Assembly (NCBI RefSeq): GCF_024868665.1
Contig: NC_079892.1
Coordinates: 8,506,251-8,570,250 of the forward strand
Reading direction: 5' to 3'
DNA length: 64,000 bases
Origin: Triplophysa rosa
Taxonomy: Eukaryota; Chordata; Actinopteri; Cypriniformes; Nemacheilidae
Both the position numbers and the translations under genes were made by a program. Under the pieces are notes generated by a model, which saw nothing but the letters and a program-made list of their open reading frames with translations, ran no database searches and was not told where the DNA came from. Below are positions 26,836 to 38,553 of the stretch, in pieces (positions within the stretch are counted from its first letter, which is position 1; the number at the start of each line of letters is the position of its first letter).

Positions 26836-27133
26836 CTGTACATTTGTTTTTGCTGCCGTAAATTTCAAGTACAATCAAATTGGCCATAACTTATTATTTT
26901 AAATAGTTTTCTGATTTTACATGAAGTTGAAATGATTTGTAAATCTGATTGTACTAAAAATTTAAAGCACCAGCGAACTATAGTATCTGCAAGTGCATTG
27001 TAAAAAACCTCATTTTTAAGTTTCTACTTTGCATGGGCTTTTTGAGTTGTACGGACTTCCAATAGTTGAGATAACTTTTATAATTTTGTCAAATCAGATA
27101 GATTGGTCAGATCAATTGGATGAACACAGCACA

Positions 27134-27955
27134 TTAAAGGTGGGGTGCCACAGTGTTTCATGCATTCTGACTTCTGCACACTGTTAAACGTGCTGGCTTC
27201 TCATGCTTGACATGGTCAACTTGTCGAAAAACGAGTTGGATGTATGACGTAGTATTTTTGTGCTCGATACACTACCCCAGCGTTCATATAGGTTTTGGAA
27301 AGTTTTTTTCGAACATGAAATTCCCTTGCGTAACAACTTTTCTTAGTCGCTTATTGGACAATTCTCCCGGAAAAGCACGCCCACGTGTCAACCCGCCAGA
27401 GCGTGACGAAAGAGCACGCCCACGTGTCAACCAGGGAGAGCGGGAGAAGGAGCATGCGCACGCGTCAACCAGCTGGAGCAAGAGAGAGAGAGCACTGCAT
27501 TCATGAAGTTCAGCTGTGTTTGTTTGTTCACTGCATTTGGGTGATGAATGTGTTATATAAACGGTGGATATAACACTGGATTTGGAGATCGTTTGAAACT
27601 GATAAATGGAGCGGTCCCAGCGCTAAAAGATGCCGTGAACCACATGCGGTAAGGGAAACTGAGTCATATGTGTTTTGTTGGCCATTGGTGCGTAAATACA
27701 TAAAGTATACAACACAAACTTATAATGAATCAACAGCTATGCAGGGATAATGTGACGATGTATTGTGTGCTCGTGCTGTAGTCCCGCCCCCCCGAACGCG
27801 TTCAGGGCTCGCCTGTTTTAGGAAATAATCATACAGCTGTATCTATCTTTTGTAAATGTGATTAAACTAAAGATACGAAGTATGCAATACTACTCTATAG
27901 GTACTCAAGATTAATATGAGATTGGCAGAAACTGCGTGTGTTAGGGCCGCTTTAA
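27134..27955 (+). mobile_element. TTAA-bounded repeat family T, copy 2
   Basis: Begins ttaaaggtgggg and ends ggccgctttaa. It is colinear with the copy at 6419. It is longer by an internal expansion: a cacgcccacgtgtcaacc unit is repeated imperfectly about three times at 27375-27470. Confidence 0.8.
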
Positions 27956-28139
27956 GTTTAGCTGACTACAATAAAAATTACAGTGTGCCTTATAAACCAG
28001 ATAAATCTGATTGTTAGGTTGTGTTCAGGGTTAAGGGTTGGTTTGTTTGACAGAAGTATTGTACCAGGGCTAAACAAAAACTAGAATGAAAAAACATACA
28101 ATAAAAACATACAATCTACCATAGGAAAAGTTACAACGG

Positions 28140-28378
28140 TAGTCAAAAGTGCCTCAGAACTGTTTGCTTTCTTAAATTCATCAAAATATCTTATTTTGTG
28201 TTCAACAGAAATTCTGTTGTTCTAAAGAAATGTTTCCTATAGTAGTCAACGGTGGCCAAGAACTGTTTGGTTACAAGCATTCTTCCAAATATCTTTCTTT
28301 CAATTTATACAGATTTGGAACAACTCAAGGCTGACTAAATTACAGAATTTTCATTTTTGGGTAAACTGTTTGTTTAAC
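28140..28378. mobile_element. Degenerate TTAA miniature element (AGTTCACC family)
   Basis: The right terminus, gaattttcatttttgggtaaac, and internal tatcttattttgtgttcaac match the family. The left terminus is eroded, so the borders are approximate. Confidence 0.55.
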
Positions 28379-28410
28379 TAAGCTAATATTATATTAGAAA
28401 ATATTATACA

Positions 28411-28531
28411 TCTATTCTATCAGTCGCAGGTCGAGTCCGATCCGGGTCATGTCCTGATCCCACACCCCCTCTATGATCACCTACTTTCCTGTCAACTCTT
28501 CACTCTCCCATATAAATACAGGCAAAAAAGT
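28411..28531 (+). mobile_element. 3' part of a tRNA-derived SINE
   Basis: Begins with a B-box-like ggtcgagtccgatccg, then ctactttcctgtcaactctt, and ends ataaatacaggcaaaaaa, resembling the 3' half of a cyprinid SINE. The A-box half is missing. Confidence 0.45.
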
Positions 28532-30559
28532 CCCCAAAATACTACTACTACTTACAAGTTCTCACATAAAGCAAGATCCATCAGAACATTACAGACATGG
28601 GAAAAGGACATTATCAGCATTACATCTGGCAATTACCCTGACGTGTAATCTGTTTCATGGGGCAACTGAGTCCCTCAACACATTAGTGAGGGAAGATTTT
28701 GTTTATGTGTGTGTTTTTTCAATACTTTACTGGTACATTCGGTAAAAGAAAACTCTTGAGCCCATGTTCTCCACATTACTGGGCCGTGAACATTCCTCAT
28801 CAGGCACTATTTCACCAGTATTGCTAACTCAAAACCCCAAGTGACCTTTGTTCCATCCCGCATGGAGAGCACTGAGGGAATATAACCAACTGTATTACAC
28901 AGATGTGCTGACGGGACATAACAGTGTTTTCTTTCTTTTTCATTTTCAAGCCTACACACCAAGCCCTTGTCTAAAGATTTTCTATGTTGGAGATTATTTT
29001 TTAGAAACTGAATGCTCTCTAAGGTCACACAATTTGCAGATGTTGTCATGTTTGACTTTGACCATTTGGTGATGGTTTTCCAAATTATGCATTTACTATT
29101 TGCTACTAGTTAACCTGGAACGAACATACTATGGCACAAAAAAAGGGGAATAAACCATGTAGTCACCACATTAAGTTTATGGCCATGACACAAAACAGCC
29201 CTGTCACCTCAGGCAATAAACAAACCCATGGTGAATCCTGCATAATTGACACATGTCACCTTTTTGTGTCCAGTCGGTGCGAATCTGCCACTCGCTGCAT
29301 ATCTGCAGCTGACAGGTGGCAGCGGTTTCATGGACAGGAGATGTTGACAGAAGCTGGATGACGCTGTCATTGTTCACCTGGCATTTGCCTGTCTGCAGAG
29401 CACTTGTGTGCGGTGACCATATGTTTCAATCCATTCAGACCGCTCATCAATGGCCTTTAAAAACACATACAGGAATAGATTTAACATACCAATGCTCTAA
29501 AGTGATACTTATTTCTTCTTTTTGTTTCAAAAATATTATTTTAGTGTCACATTCTATTTACATTTACAAGTTTGGCAGATAACTTGATCCAAGCTATGTT
29601 TTTTCATGAGTCTTTCTAACATTCCCTGACAATAAAACTCATGCATTAGCATTGCTAGCACTATGCCCTGCCAGCCGAGTTACTCTTATGTGTTTCTTTT
29701 TTGAGACAGAATGTACAATTATTTCTTCTTTTCAGTAAATTATTAGTTAGAAAAACATGTACCAAAATTTGCTCACTGGGCAGAGGCTGGGTATTACAAA
29801 ACCCCTTTTTAGGTACAGTTTTAGATCCTTTACTGCACAACTGTTTCAAATATGATTTTCAAAGAAGATAAATAAAGCAGTTGTCATAACAATCCTATGT
29901 AAAGTCTAGATGTTCTGCTATATGTATGAATTTTACGTACAGTAGTTAATAATGTATTAGAACTGGTACTTCGTACTGCAGCCACAGATGGCGCCAAATG
30001 ACGTGATCCTGGTCTTTATGCACTTGTACTCCTCACACTTGAGCATTTGCCTGTTTTTACATTGTGATTTCAGTGCAGGAACGCCATCCATTTTCATCAT
30101 CATCAGGATCATGTATAACTTTTCTTTCCCAAAAACGTGGCTTACAGCTCCTAAGTTTATCAGTGAAAGCAAACAGCTCAAACTCTGTAAATTTGACACC
30201 AATTGTACCGACTTTAGATCACTATGCTTTTAGGGCTTACCTCCAGGTGTGTTGTAATGAGGATGCTGTGGGTTTGAATGCTTGTCTACAGGGAGAATGA
30301 ATTCGTAGCGCACTCCAGGGTTTTGCTGTTGCGTCATCTGTTTTGGGCCACAGAATTGTTTTTTTTTTTCTTCATTTTAATGTATTTAAATGTTATACCC
30401 TGGAAGAAACAAACAGAGCAAAAGAGATGAAGAGAAAGAGAAAAACAAGATAGTTTTGAAAAAATGTGCTGTTAAAATTGAGACTTACTGTACATATTTA
30501 ATTTAGTAACACTTATTGATTAGATTATAAATGTTAACAGTTAATGTATTATGTTTCTT

Positions 30560-30998
30560 GGTAACACTTTACATTAAGGTATCCTTTATGAAGCATTTAT
30601 AAATGTGTTCATTAATAATTAATAAGTAATTTACAAATGTATTATAAAGCAGTTATAACTGCATGAATAAAAAGGGGATTCTAACGAAATACCTGCCAAA
30701 TAGTGAGCAGGTATAAGATAAACAACATAACACCCTACAGTGTCCAGTACGACAGCCTATATTGCAAACAACATCAAGATAATAATGAATCAAATAAATA
30801 ATGAATAAATACATGTATTAAGCATTTATAACATGCGAGTTAAAAACGGCTCACTATTTGGCAGGTATTTCATTAGAATCCCTCTTTTTATTTATGCAGT
30901 TATAACTGCTTCATAATGAATTTGTATATGACTTATTTATCATTAATGAACACATTTATAAATGCTTTATAAAGGGTACCTTAATGTAATGCGTTACC
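30560..30998. mobile_element. Long-armed fold-back hAT-type element with 8-bp TSD
   Basis: Left arm begins ggtaacactttacattaagg and the right arm ends in its near-complement ccttaatgtaatgcgttacc. The inverted arms extend about 150-170 bp on each side, including the ctgccaaatagtgag/ctcactatttggcag pair. Flanking octamers tgtttctt at 30552-30559 and 30999-31006 are identical. It is non-coding. Confidence 0.93.
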
Positions 30999-33647
30999 TG
31001 TTTCTTTAACTACCAAAGAACAACATTTTAAAAGAATTTGTCACAGCCCTGTTTCTGGAACAAAACCAGATCACATATTCATAGCCTTTTCAAAAATATC
31101 TCTATGTATGTAAACAACGCTCTGTTGTTAGCAGAACTTGTCAGCACAAAGTTTTCGTAGCAATTTAACTTTTATTCTTCATAACTTCGTACCATTGGCT
31201 CAATTTCCAGAGTGAAATTGGATTGTTATTGAACACAAAATTGCTTAGCCTTCATTAAGAGGCATCCATTTCTGTTGAGAACCCAGTTTGTACCAATACC
31301 CCCCACCATCCAATTCGCCTTCGCTGGCTCTCCTGCCACAATTACATGCTACAGTGACTTTAAGGACCCCGAAAGGGCAGCCAAGGTATTCTCAAGACAC
31401 CTCTGCTCGCTGCGCTTCTGCAATGTTGTTTTAAAACAAATCATCACCATGAGCAACTGAAGGAACAGTGCGGACGATCTTTCAATACAACAGAAGAAAA
31501 CAGCATGGCGAAGTAAACATACACTACGGTGTAAAGGTCTTACTAAATACTTGCCACATTAGCCAATAGAAGCTGCTTTATATATTTTTATATCTTTTTT
31601 TTAATACTGTACTGCATACAAATTTCATGTATTTTCTGAGCGTATTTTAATAAAAACGTGGCATAATAGAGACTTTGTATCTGCACAGTTTTTTTTTAAA
31701 TGATATGCTGTTAATTATAGGTATAAAATGTTTGTATAATCAAAGTTATTTATTTACTATTCTAAATAATATGAAACCCAAGTACTATATATGATACATT
31801 TATATTTCTAGCCAAAAAAATATCTTAAGCATTTGATCATAGACAAATTATTATTATTATTTAGTTAATATATTATATAATACATAATAAAATAAATACA
31901 ATATAGAACACTTTCACTATTATTATTATTATATTGTGTTGAGTACTGTTAAAAATACATTACATTAGTCAATATAAAACATTCCCACATTGATTTAGAC
32001 TACGCTTTATAGGATACGTATTTTGCAAGTTTTAATAAAGACAAACTAAAATTCCGGGGTGTTTTTTACATTTTCCGTGGAAAATCTGTAAAAAATGACA
32101 GCAGGGCCTTTTCAGTGAACTGTCCCATTTGTGCCTGTTTTATTTCTCTAACGGAACTGTAGGAGAAACATCTGAAACAAAGTTAAATCAGCAACCTCCG
32201 AGCAAGATTTTCTAAGAATATCAGTATTCGCTCTGTAAGCTGGGAAAAGAAACATTAAACCATCATAAATCTTTTAAATCTTCACCACAGCAGCCACATT
32301 ATTTCTATAGTGATGATATTATTACGGTCTCACGCTAGCCTGAAATCAGCCATACGATGCACTCTTTTCCTATCACGGAATAGACAAATGTTTACTTGCG
32401 CAGACCGAGGCAAACATCTTGCCAACACAGCAAATGCATCTGGGCATTGCTGAGATGACAACAGCAAGATGTGCTTTGTAGTCTGCATGTGTCTTGTGTC
32501 ATTACCAGCTTGTCAAACATACACAAACAACATTACAGGGCCTAGTGAAGAAAATACCCCTATGTGGGATGTCTGGACAGCTGCCAGCCTCATGTGCCCA
32601 TTTCAGCCAATGGAAAGCAAAGCGTCACATCAAAAAATGAGATAAGGCATCCAAAGTTTATTTGGTGTGAAATATAGTTATGTGTTATATGGATTACAGG
32701 GGACCAGTGATCACCATCAAACAACAGAAACTACAAACAACAAATGGGATCAAATAACTGAAAGCCATCACAAGCAACATAAACGCACATTACAGCAGGA
32801 TCACCGGCTATCGAACTCAAATTGGAGACAAAGGGCGTCGCTCAAGGTCCCCGTGTCCCAGAGACCATCCTTAAACAAAACCAAATTACAAAGACGATGT
32901 AGCATCATTTGTGCGGGTGTTTAAAGAGCTTAACATGGATCGTGCTGTGTTGACTGAATGAGATGACCTCTGGGTGACATTTGCTTGCCGTGGGCAGAGG
33001 CCCAGCGCTGTTAGTGAATAACTGAGGAATGTGACACATTATAAATACAATGGGTGGTCTACCATTTCTTTATACAAACAGATTACAACAACAACAAACC
33101 ACCAAATGGTCATTTGCCATCAGCCTTTTTGACAAAGGAATGGTTAAAACCCAACCTTGATTTGAACTTGAATGATCTATGACTAGCGTCAAAAGCATTT
33201 TGTTTAAGCTGGACTTTTGGGAAATGTAATAAAAATTTGTTCCAAGTTCTTAAATTCAAGTGTAGGAAATAAAGGATTCAAAAGAATTGCTACCCTCTGG
33301 TGGTCTCAAGAAAAAACACATTTTCCCCAAAATACTGGAGTATTTATTTAGGAGCAATGACTGCTAAAACAATGTTTTGCATGTAAAATGCAAAAACAGT
33401 CCAATGAATTAGGATCAATTATTTTAAGAACATTCATGCTATTTGTGCACTTTTTCGCAATTTAATATTAATCTATCATAAATATTAAAATATTGAAGTC
33501 TGTAACCATTTCGTTCAAAGTGTGTGATTTGCAGAGGACAGTCATGGTAAAACTCCCAAAAATATGCTTGAGGAATACTTTAAGCCACTTTATCAGGCTC
33601 TCTGAGGTAGAGCAGTTAGCACAGCTTGCAAGAGTCATTGAAATGCC

Positions 33648-36080
33648 TCATTGAAGAACCTGCGGCCTGAGCTCCGCCCACTTTTTCTGAAGCCTCTGTT
33701 TGATTGGCTCAGGAGCAAAGGTGTAACTGATGGCCTGCTGGGAGAGTCCCCACACAGCCTCCTGACTTAAGCCGAACGTGGAAGCAGCCAACTGGTACTC
33801 CTGAGAGAGATCTGTACAGAACACCCCTTTATCATCCGTCTGATGGGGCATGAGACAGAGGAACAGACATCCTGTTTTTATAAAAGGCCTTGAACTTTAA
33901 AACAGTGGAGAAACTATTGAAGATTGATGAAATGAAGACTCACGCAAAGTACACACGGATGTCCCCGGTTATACCAGTACTGGAAATGATGCTTGTCGTA
34001 TGAAGACACAGTTTGACCTTTGACATTGGAGGTCAAACATAGCTCTGAAAACAGAGGAGTTGTATTAAAAATGTTAAATTCCAAATTTGTTCATATGACA
34101 TTTGATAAACCTCAAAACTTTAAAGTGTCTCTGCCATTGGTCAGCCTAACAGGTAGTCCCGTTCCAGACTGACAGCAAGAGCAATGTTTGATATCACCTG
34201 AGAGCCTCAATGTTTATATACAGTATTTAAAGTCAAATCATCATATTAAGTTGAGATGTAAACATCAAAACCTTTAAGTACTTCAGCTCTAACGGCTGTT
34301 ATCAGTTCTTTCATTTCTGGCGAACTCTAAACGTTTTACCGATTGGAGTGTTTTGCTTGCAGACTTTATCCACAAGACTATCTGAGCCGCCAACCTCAGG
34401 ATGTAAAAAGGTTCCATGGCCGATTCTGTCGGGGGGCAAGTTCAACAGCAGCTCAGACTCATCTTTCTGGGACGGTATCTGAAATGCACTTTATCTCTGA
34501 GTAAACATCGCACGGGTGTTCTTCAAAAAAACAGTACACAAAACAGATGTAAATATGTATGTTTCCGTATACTCATACCTCTGAGAGATGCAACGCCAGC
34601 TTTAGGCCACAGTTCTTGGCTTTTTGAAGTGCACAGAGCAAATCTTTTCCATGACCGACCTGTTAAAGATCAAAGATACTGAAAGTGCAGCCAGAAGCAA
34701 TGTCAAGGATAAAACGTTTTTGCAAGTATGATAATACGTCCTCACTGTTGGGTCTCCACTGAGGTCAAGCCCAACTACCATTCCATCACTGGAAAGCAGG
34801 AATTCTTCTGCCAGCTTCACGGTCTCCATGGCAACCTCAGGTCCATGTCTGCGGTCCACAGCTACAAGGAACCTGTTTCGCAAATGTAGAACCTATAAAT
34901 AGAGCACTTGTTTATAAATATAGTTCAATAAATAATATAGAATTTACAACTAAAGATACCTGACATCAATGTCAACGTTTTCCTCTTTGCACTGGCGAAT
35001 GGCTTCAAGCACAGTTTCAACATATCTTCTTTTCGTGAGACCTTTTGTCACAAAAATAAATAGCAACCCAGACACGTGGTGTTAAAGGGTTCACCATGAA
35101 ACTTGAAACACAAAGAGATATTGATTAATTCAATTATTTATTTTGCATTTTTCCATACTAAAAAGAGTAAACGTCTGATGCTGTTCCCCCCAAAACATTC
35201 TGGGTACCATCTCATCCACATAAGAAAATAATTTAAATGACACTGGAATAAAACACCGGTGATGACAGAAAATTCATTTTTGGATAAATATCCTGTTAGA
35301 TTTAAGGGTTTCTATTACCCGTTTCAGTCACTTCCCGAGGCGTGCTGCGTAATTCCAAATATTTCACTCCATCTGCTGCAAACTCTTGAATGACATCTTT
35401 GGCAACCTGTTGAATAATAAAGTCTTTTAAAAATAATTATTAAAACATGTATTATAATAAAATAAAAGGCTTCACCATCAGTATATCCTTTTCTGAATCA
35501 ACCAGCTGATGGATTACTTTAAACACTTGAAAACATCTGTTGAAAAGAAACAGTAATCTGTCAGGATTTGTTTAAATCTGCAAAAGTATCTACAAGAGGC
35601 AAACAGAACACAAAAGCAATTTAACGTTATAGTAAAGTGAATCACTAGGTAGTATTAACTGCAAATCTAGTAAACTAGGTAGCACATTTGTTTCAATTAA
35701 CTTATATGTCGCACATCAATCCTGAAACTCTTATCAAGACTTTTTCCATAGATTTAGTACGGGTGAAGTAATCGATATGAGTTGATGTGTTATTACGGAC
35801 TCGTCCAGTGTTCGGCGCTGTCCGCTTCGGATGGCGGTCATGCTGCGCTCAATGTTCAGATGAGGCTTTTGCTTTATGAGCGTCTCCATAGTCTCAAAAC
35901 TCACTGAACCGTTGAGATGCGCGTGCAGCTCCTAAAAGCAGGAAACAACGTGCTCAATTTCATTTCGTTTAACTGATTATTTGGATTATTTAGTGGACTA
36001 AAGCGAAATTGATTATTTTTAAATCGGATTCCTACCACTTTAGGCAGCCGGCGATAAAATAGATCAGCGTCGGTATCCAT
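33648..36080 (-). CDS. adal: Adenosine deaminase-like protein (N6-methyl-AMP deaminase), complete, 10 coding exons
   Basis: Zinc-dependent deaminase of the ADA/AMP-deaminase superfamily; ADAL/MAPDA enzymes convert N6-methyl-AMP to IMP in the cytosol. Coding exons: 36080-36036, 35931-35801, 35536-35476, 35406-35319, 35041-34960, 34872-34746, 34659-34579, 34478-34340, 34044-33944, 33839-33648. All join in phase to 1047 nt, 348 residues plus TGA, close to human ADAL (about 355). Metal and catalytic motifs are all present: HAHLNGS (H18, H20), HLSE (H202, E205), DRIGHGT (H226) and TDDKG (D287, D288). GLDLSGDP, a family signature, ends exon 6. Exon 2 has a weak donor (gtccgt); the others are near consensus. 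It starts 1.07 kb downstream of the cplx3 stop, same strand. Identity is secure. Confidence 0.95.
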
Positions 36081-37152
36081 CTGTGTACTTACTCGCGTTT
36101 ATGAAATCTGGATTTGCGCGTGTTGAATACCGCGTTTACAGTTTTGACACACGGAATGTTTTTCGTGACGCACCGACATTGCGTCACAGAAATAAGCGTG
36201 AGACAACATCGACCTTCCACATTGGTTCCCAGTTTATTTACATTAAACGGACGGCAACTGTAAGGGCAGAATTACATGATTTTTTTACCAAAATAAATTG
36301 TTTAAATAAATATACTAATAATAAACTATTCATGTTTACAAGTTTTGTCATAGGAAAACTCAATGATACATGTTCTACACTGCACATGTAATGACATACA
36401 TTAAATATATAATCACAAGATCTTTTTATATTGACTTTAGAAGATCTTAGTATTTAAAAAATATTACCAATACAATTCTTATACATATAGCAGTATGCAT
36501 TTAGCAAACTGCATTTGACAGAGTAATTGATGTCATATGCATACATATTAAATTATTACAAGCACTGATAAATAACATCCCTGCTGAAAAAAAACAATCT
36601 TGCCCAAAACAGAACAGAAAATGTAATGGTTATAACTGAAACTGTATTTGTGTCTATATGGATTCTGTTGGTGGGATGTTATCTGGCGGATGGGAACCGA
36701 TTAAACACCATTAAATCCTTCTTAAAAAATGCCCAAAACGCACTTCAAAAGGAAATTTTGTAATGGTTTTAATGGAAAAACCTAATCATTCATAATGGTA
36801 TTTTAATGGAATCCGTTAGAATTTCTATAATGGCTTCTATCAGCAGGGATAGAAATGTGTTAACCTGTTATTATAGCATCTATTCAACATTTTCTAGTCA
36901 ATAGCCCACATGTACGCACCATTGTTAACATTATTTGCAAAACAACAAACACACAACAAATGTAGATATGCTTGCTTGGCTTCGGAAAGGAGTTTAATAT
37001 GAGTCTTCCCATTACTCAGAGGTGTGACGTTTATAGATATGATTAATTTCCTATAGTCTCTCCTAAATAGTGGCCAAAATCAGTGGAGCCAAGGGAACAT
37101 CTGATCTGGAATCAGCAGTCCGGCTCTGGAGCTCTTGTGTACAGGGCCTACG
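36081..37152. other. Interval between adal start and cplx3 stop
   Basis: Must contain the cplx3 3' UTR and the adal promoter, since both genes run leftward. No clear minus-strand AATAAA lies near the cplx3 stop; a complementary TTTATT is at about 36232. No TATA box was seen directly upstream of adal. Confidence 0.5.
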
Positions 37153-38325
37153 CTACATAACCTCACATTTTTCAGCCGAATGTTTGAGGTCTTCGAGGGT
37201 ACTCTGAGCCTTTTCTTTAATCTGATCAATATCTACGTTCTGGATGTTTGTCAGCTGGCCCAGGACAGACTGCTTGCTCTCTTCCTCCTGGTTGTCCTCT
37301 GCGATCATCTTGGCCAGCTCGTTGGGCAGCTCCACATCATCCCCTGCTGCCTGAATCTGTGTTTCATCCAACTCACTCTGTGGATGGTGGGGAAACGAGA
37401 GATAAATATTGAAAAGCATGTGCAGGAAAATGCCGTGTCAAGGTCACATGGGTGATGTTTACTTTTGGAAGACGATATTTTTCCCTGAAATGGCTCCTAA
37501 CTGTGGCCCGTTCAGCTTTCTTCTGGGCAAAGCTGGCATCTCTCTCCATCCTTGAAGAAATGAAAGTTGGTTTCACACAAAAACCTCAGGTTTATTTGTG
37601 AATACTGATAACAAAACATACACATCATCGTCAGCCCCTTCGGTAATAAGATGAATAAGCTCAAACATGACCTAAAAATACATTTTGTTCTGTATATATG
37701 TAAAATATGTATAAGGCAGTGTCATTTAATGCCATTCTAAAAAGCACATAACGGTAGAAAAAAGCTGCACACGCATTTCTGTAGAGGAGTGACTGTCCTT
37801 AAGAGTCTGGAGAGCAAGGTGACATGCAGTATTGATCAAACCACAGAAATACAGTAAGCTGTAGAGAAACACTGACCTTCTCTGCTTGTATTACATTTAA
37901 ACAACTGACTGCGCAATTTGTGTATTACATTTAAACAGGAGGGATCAGGTCCACACATTTTTATTTATAGCCTTCTTTAATGGCACAAGGATCAGCAAGG
38001 TTTTCACATGGCAAATGCTTTGAGAACTCTGGATAAAACAAAAGTTTATTATCATAATTATAATACAATTAAATGAATTGTATTATAATCAATAGAATTT
38101 TTATATCGTTTAAGTCGTATCCATATTATCAAAGAAAACAAAAGTGCGTAGAAATGTTGAATCTTACTTCTCTTCCGCCAACTGTTGTTGATATTGCTCG
38201 AACTCTTCTTGAGTCATTCCTTTGCCCGACGCTTCTGACTTCTCACCTTCGGGTTTTTCTTCTCCAAGACCGCCGGTAAGATCCTTCAGTTGCCCTCCTA
38301 TCATGTGTTTTAACATAAAAGACAT
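37153..38325 (-). CDS. cplx3: Complexin-3, complete, 3 coding exons
   Basis: Presynaptic SNARE-complex regulator, in vertebrates characteristic of retinal ribbon synapses. Coding exons: 38325-38168, 37550-37463, 37377-37153. Junctions are GT-AG and in phase, giving 471 nt, 156 residues; human CPLX3 is 158. The N-terminus has the [12 protein letters not shown] segment. An acidic, glutamine-rich accessory helix follows, then the SNARE-binding central helix ending [12 protein letters not shown] at the exon 2/3 border. The acidic C-terminal part ends in CEVM, a CAAX farnesylation box that sets complexins 3/4 apart from 1/2. The start was set at the ATG giving MSFML, matching the family N-terminus; the frame is open upstream to an ATG at 38457. 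It lies 5.5 kb downstream of csk on the same strand, as expected from the CSK-CPLX3 neighbourhood of other vertebrates, which favours cplx3 over cplx4. Confidence 0.93.
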
Positions 38326-38489
38326 TGCGTTGCTTGTAGAATAGTCTGCCACTATATATGTGCCTCGCTTGAGAAACTCTTTCTCAGTAATTTCACACTC
38401 GGTAGCACACAAGACAAACAAACGTGTTCTTGTTATCGTGTCCTCAACTGAATTCAAGTTTCAGCCCCAGATGGAGAGAGCGCGGATGG

Positions 38490-38491
<2 letters not shown>

Positions 38492-38553
<62 letters not shown>
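38492..38553. repeat. (CT)n/(GA)n microsatellite upstream of cplx3
   Basis: About 31 CT units with one CC interruption near 38535. On the coding (minus) strand this is a GA tract about 167 bp upstream of the cplx3 start codon, in the 5' UTR or core promoter. Confidence 0.97.

Larger units (their letters stand above)
22741..33647. other. Gene-free stretch upstream of the CpG patch, downstream of adal
   Basis: Holds the repeats at 23600, 25088, 26735, 27134, 28140, 28411 and 30560. 31500-32000 is very AT-rich with tattatta runs. A minus-strand cysteine-rich open frame at 29957-30202 is unassigned. No other exon-like sequence was recognised. Confidence 0.5.

Noticed and set aside
32667..32924. 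85-codon plus-strand open frame
   Set aside because: Composition (Gln/Thr/His-rich) and lack of context suggest chance.
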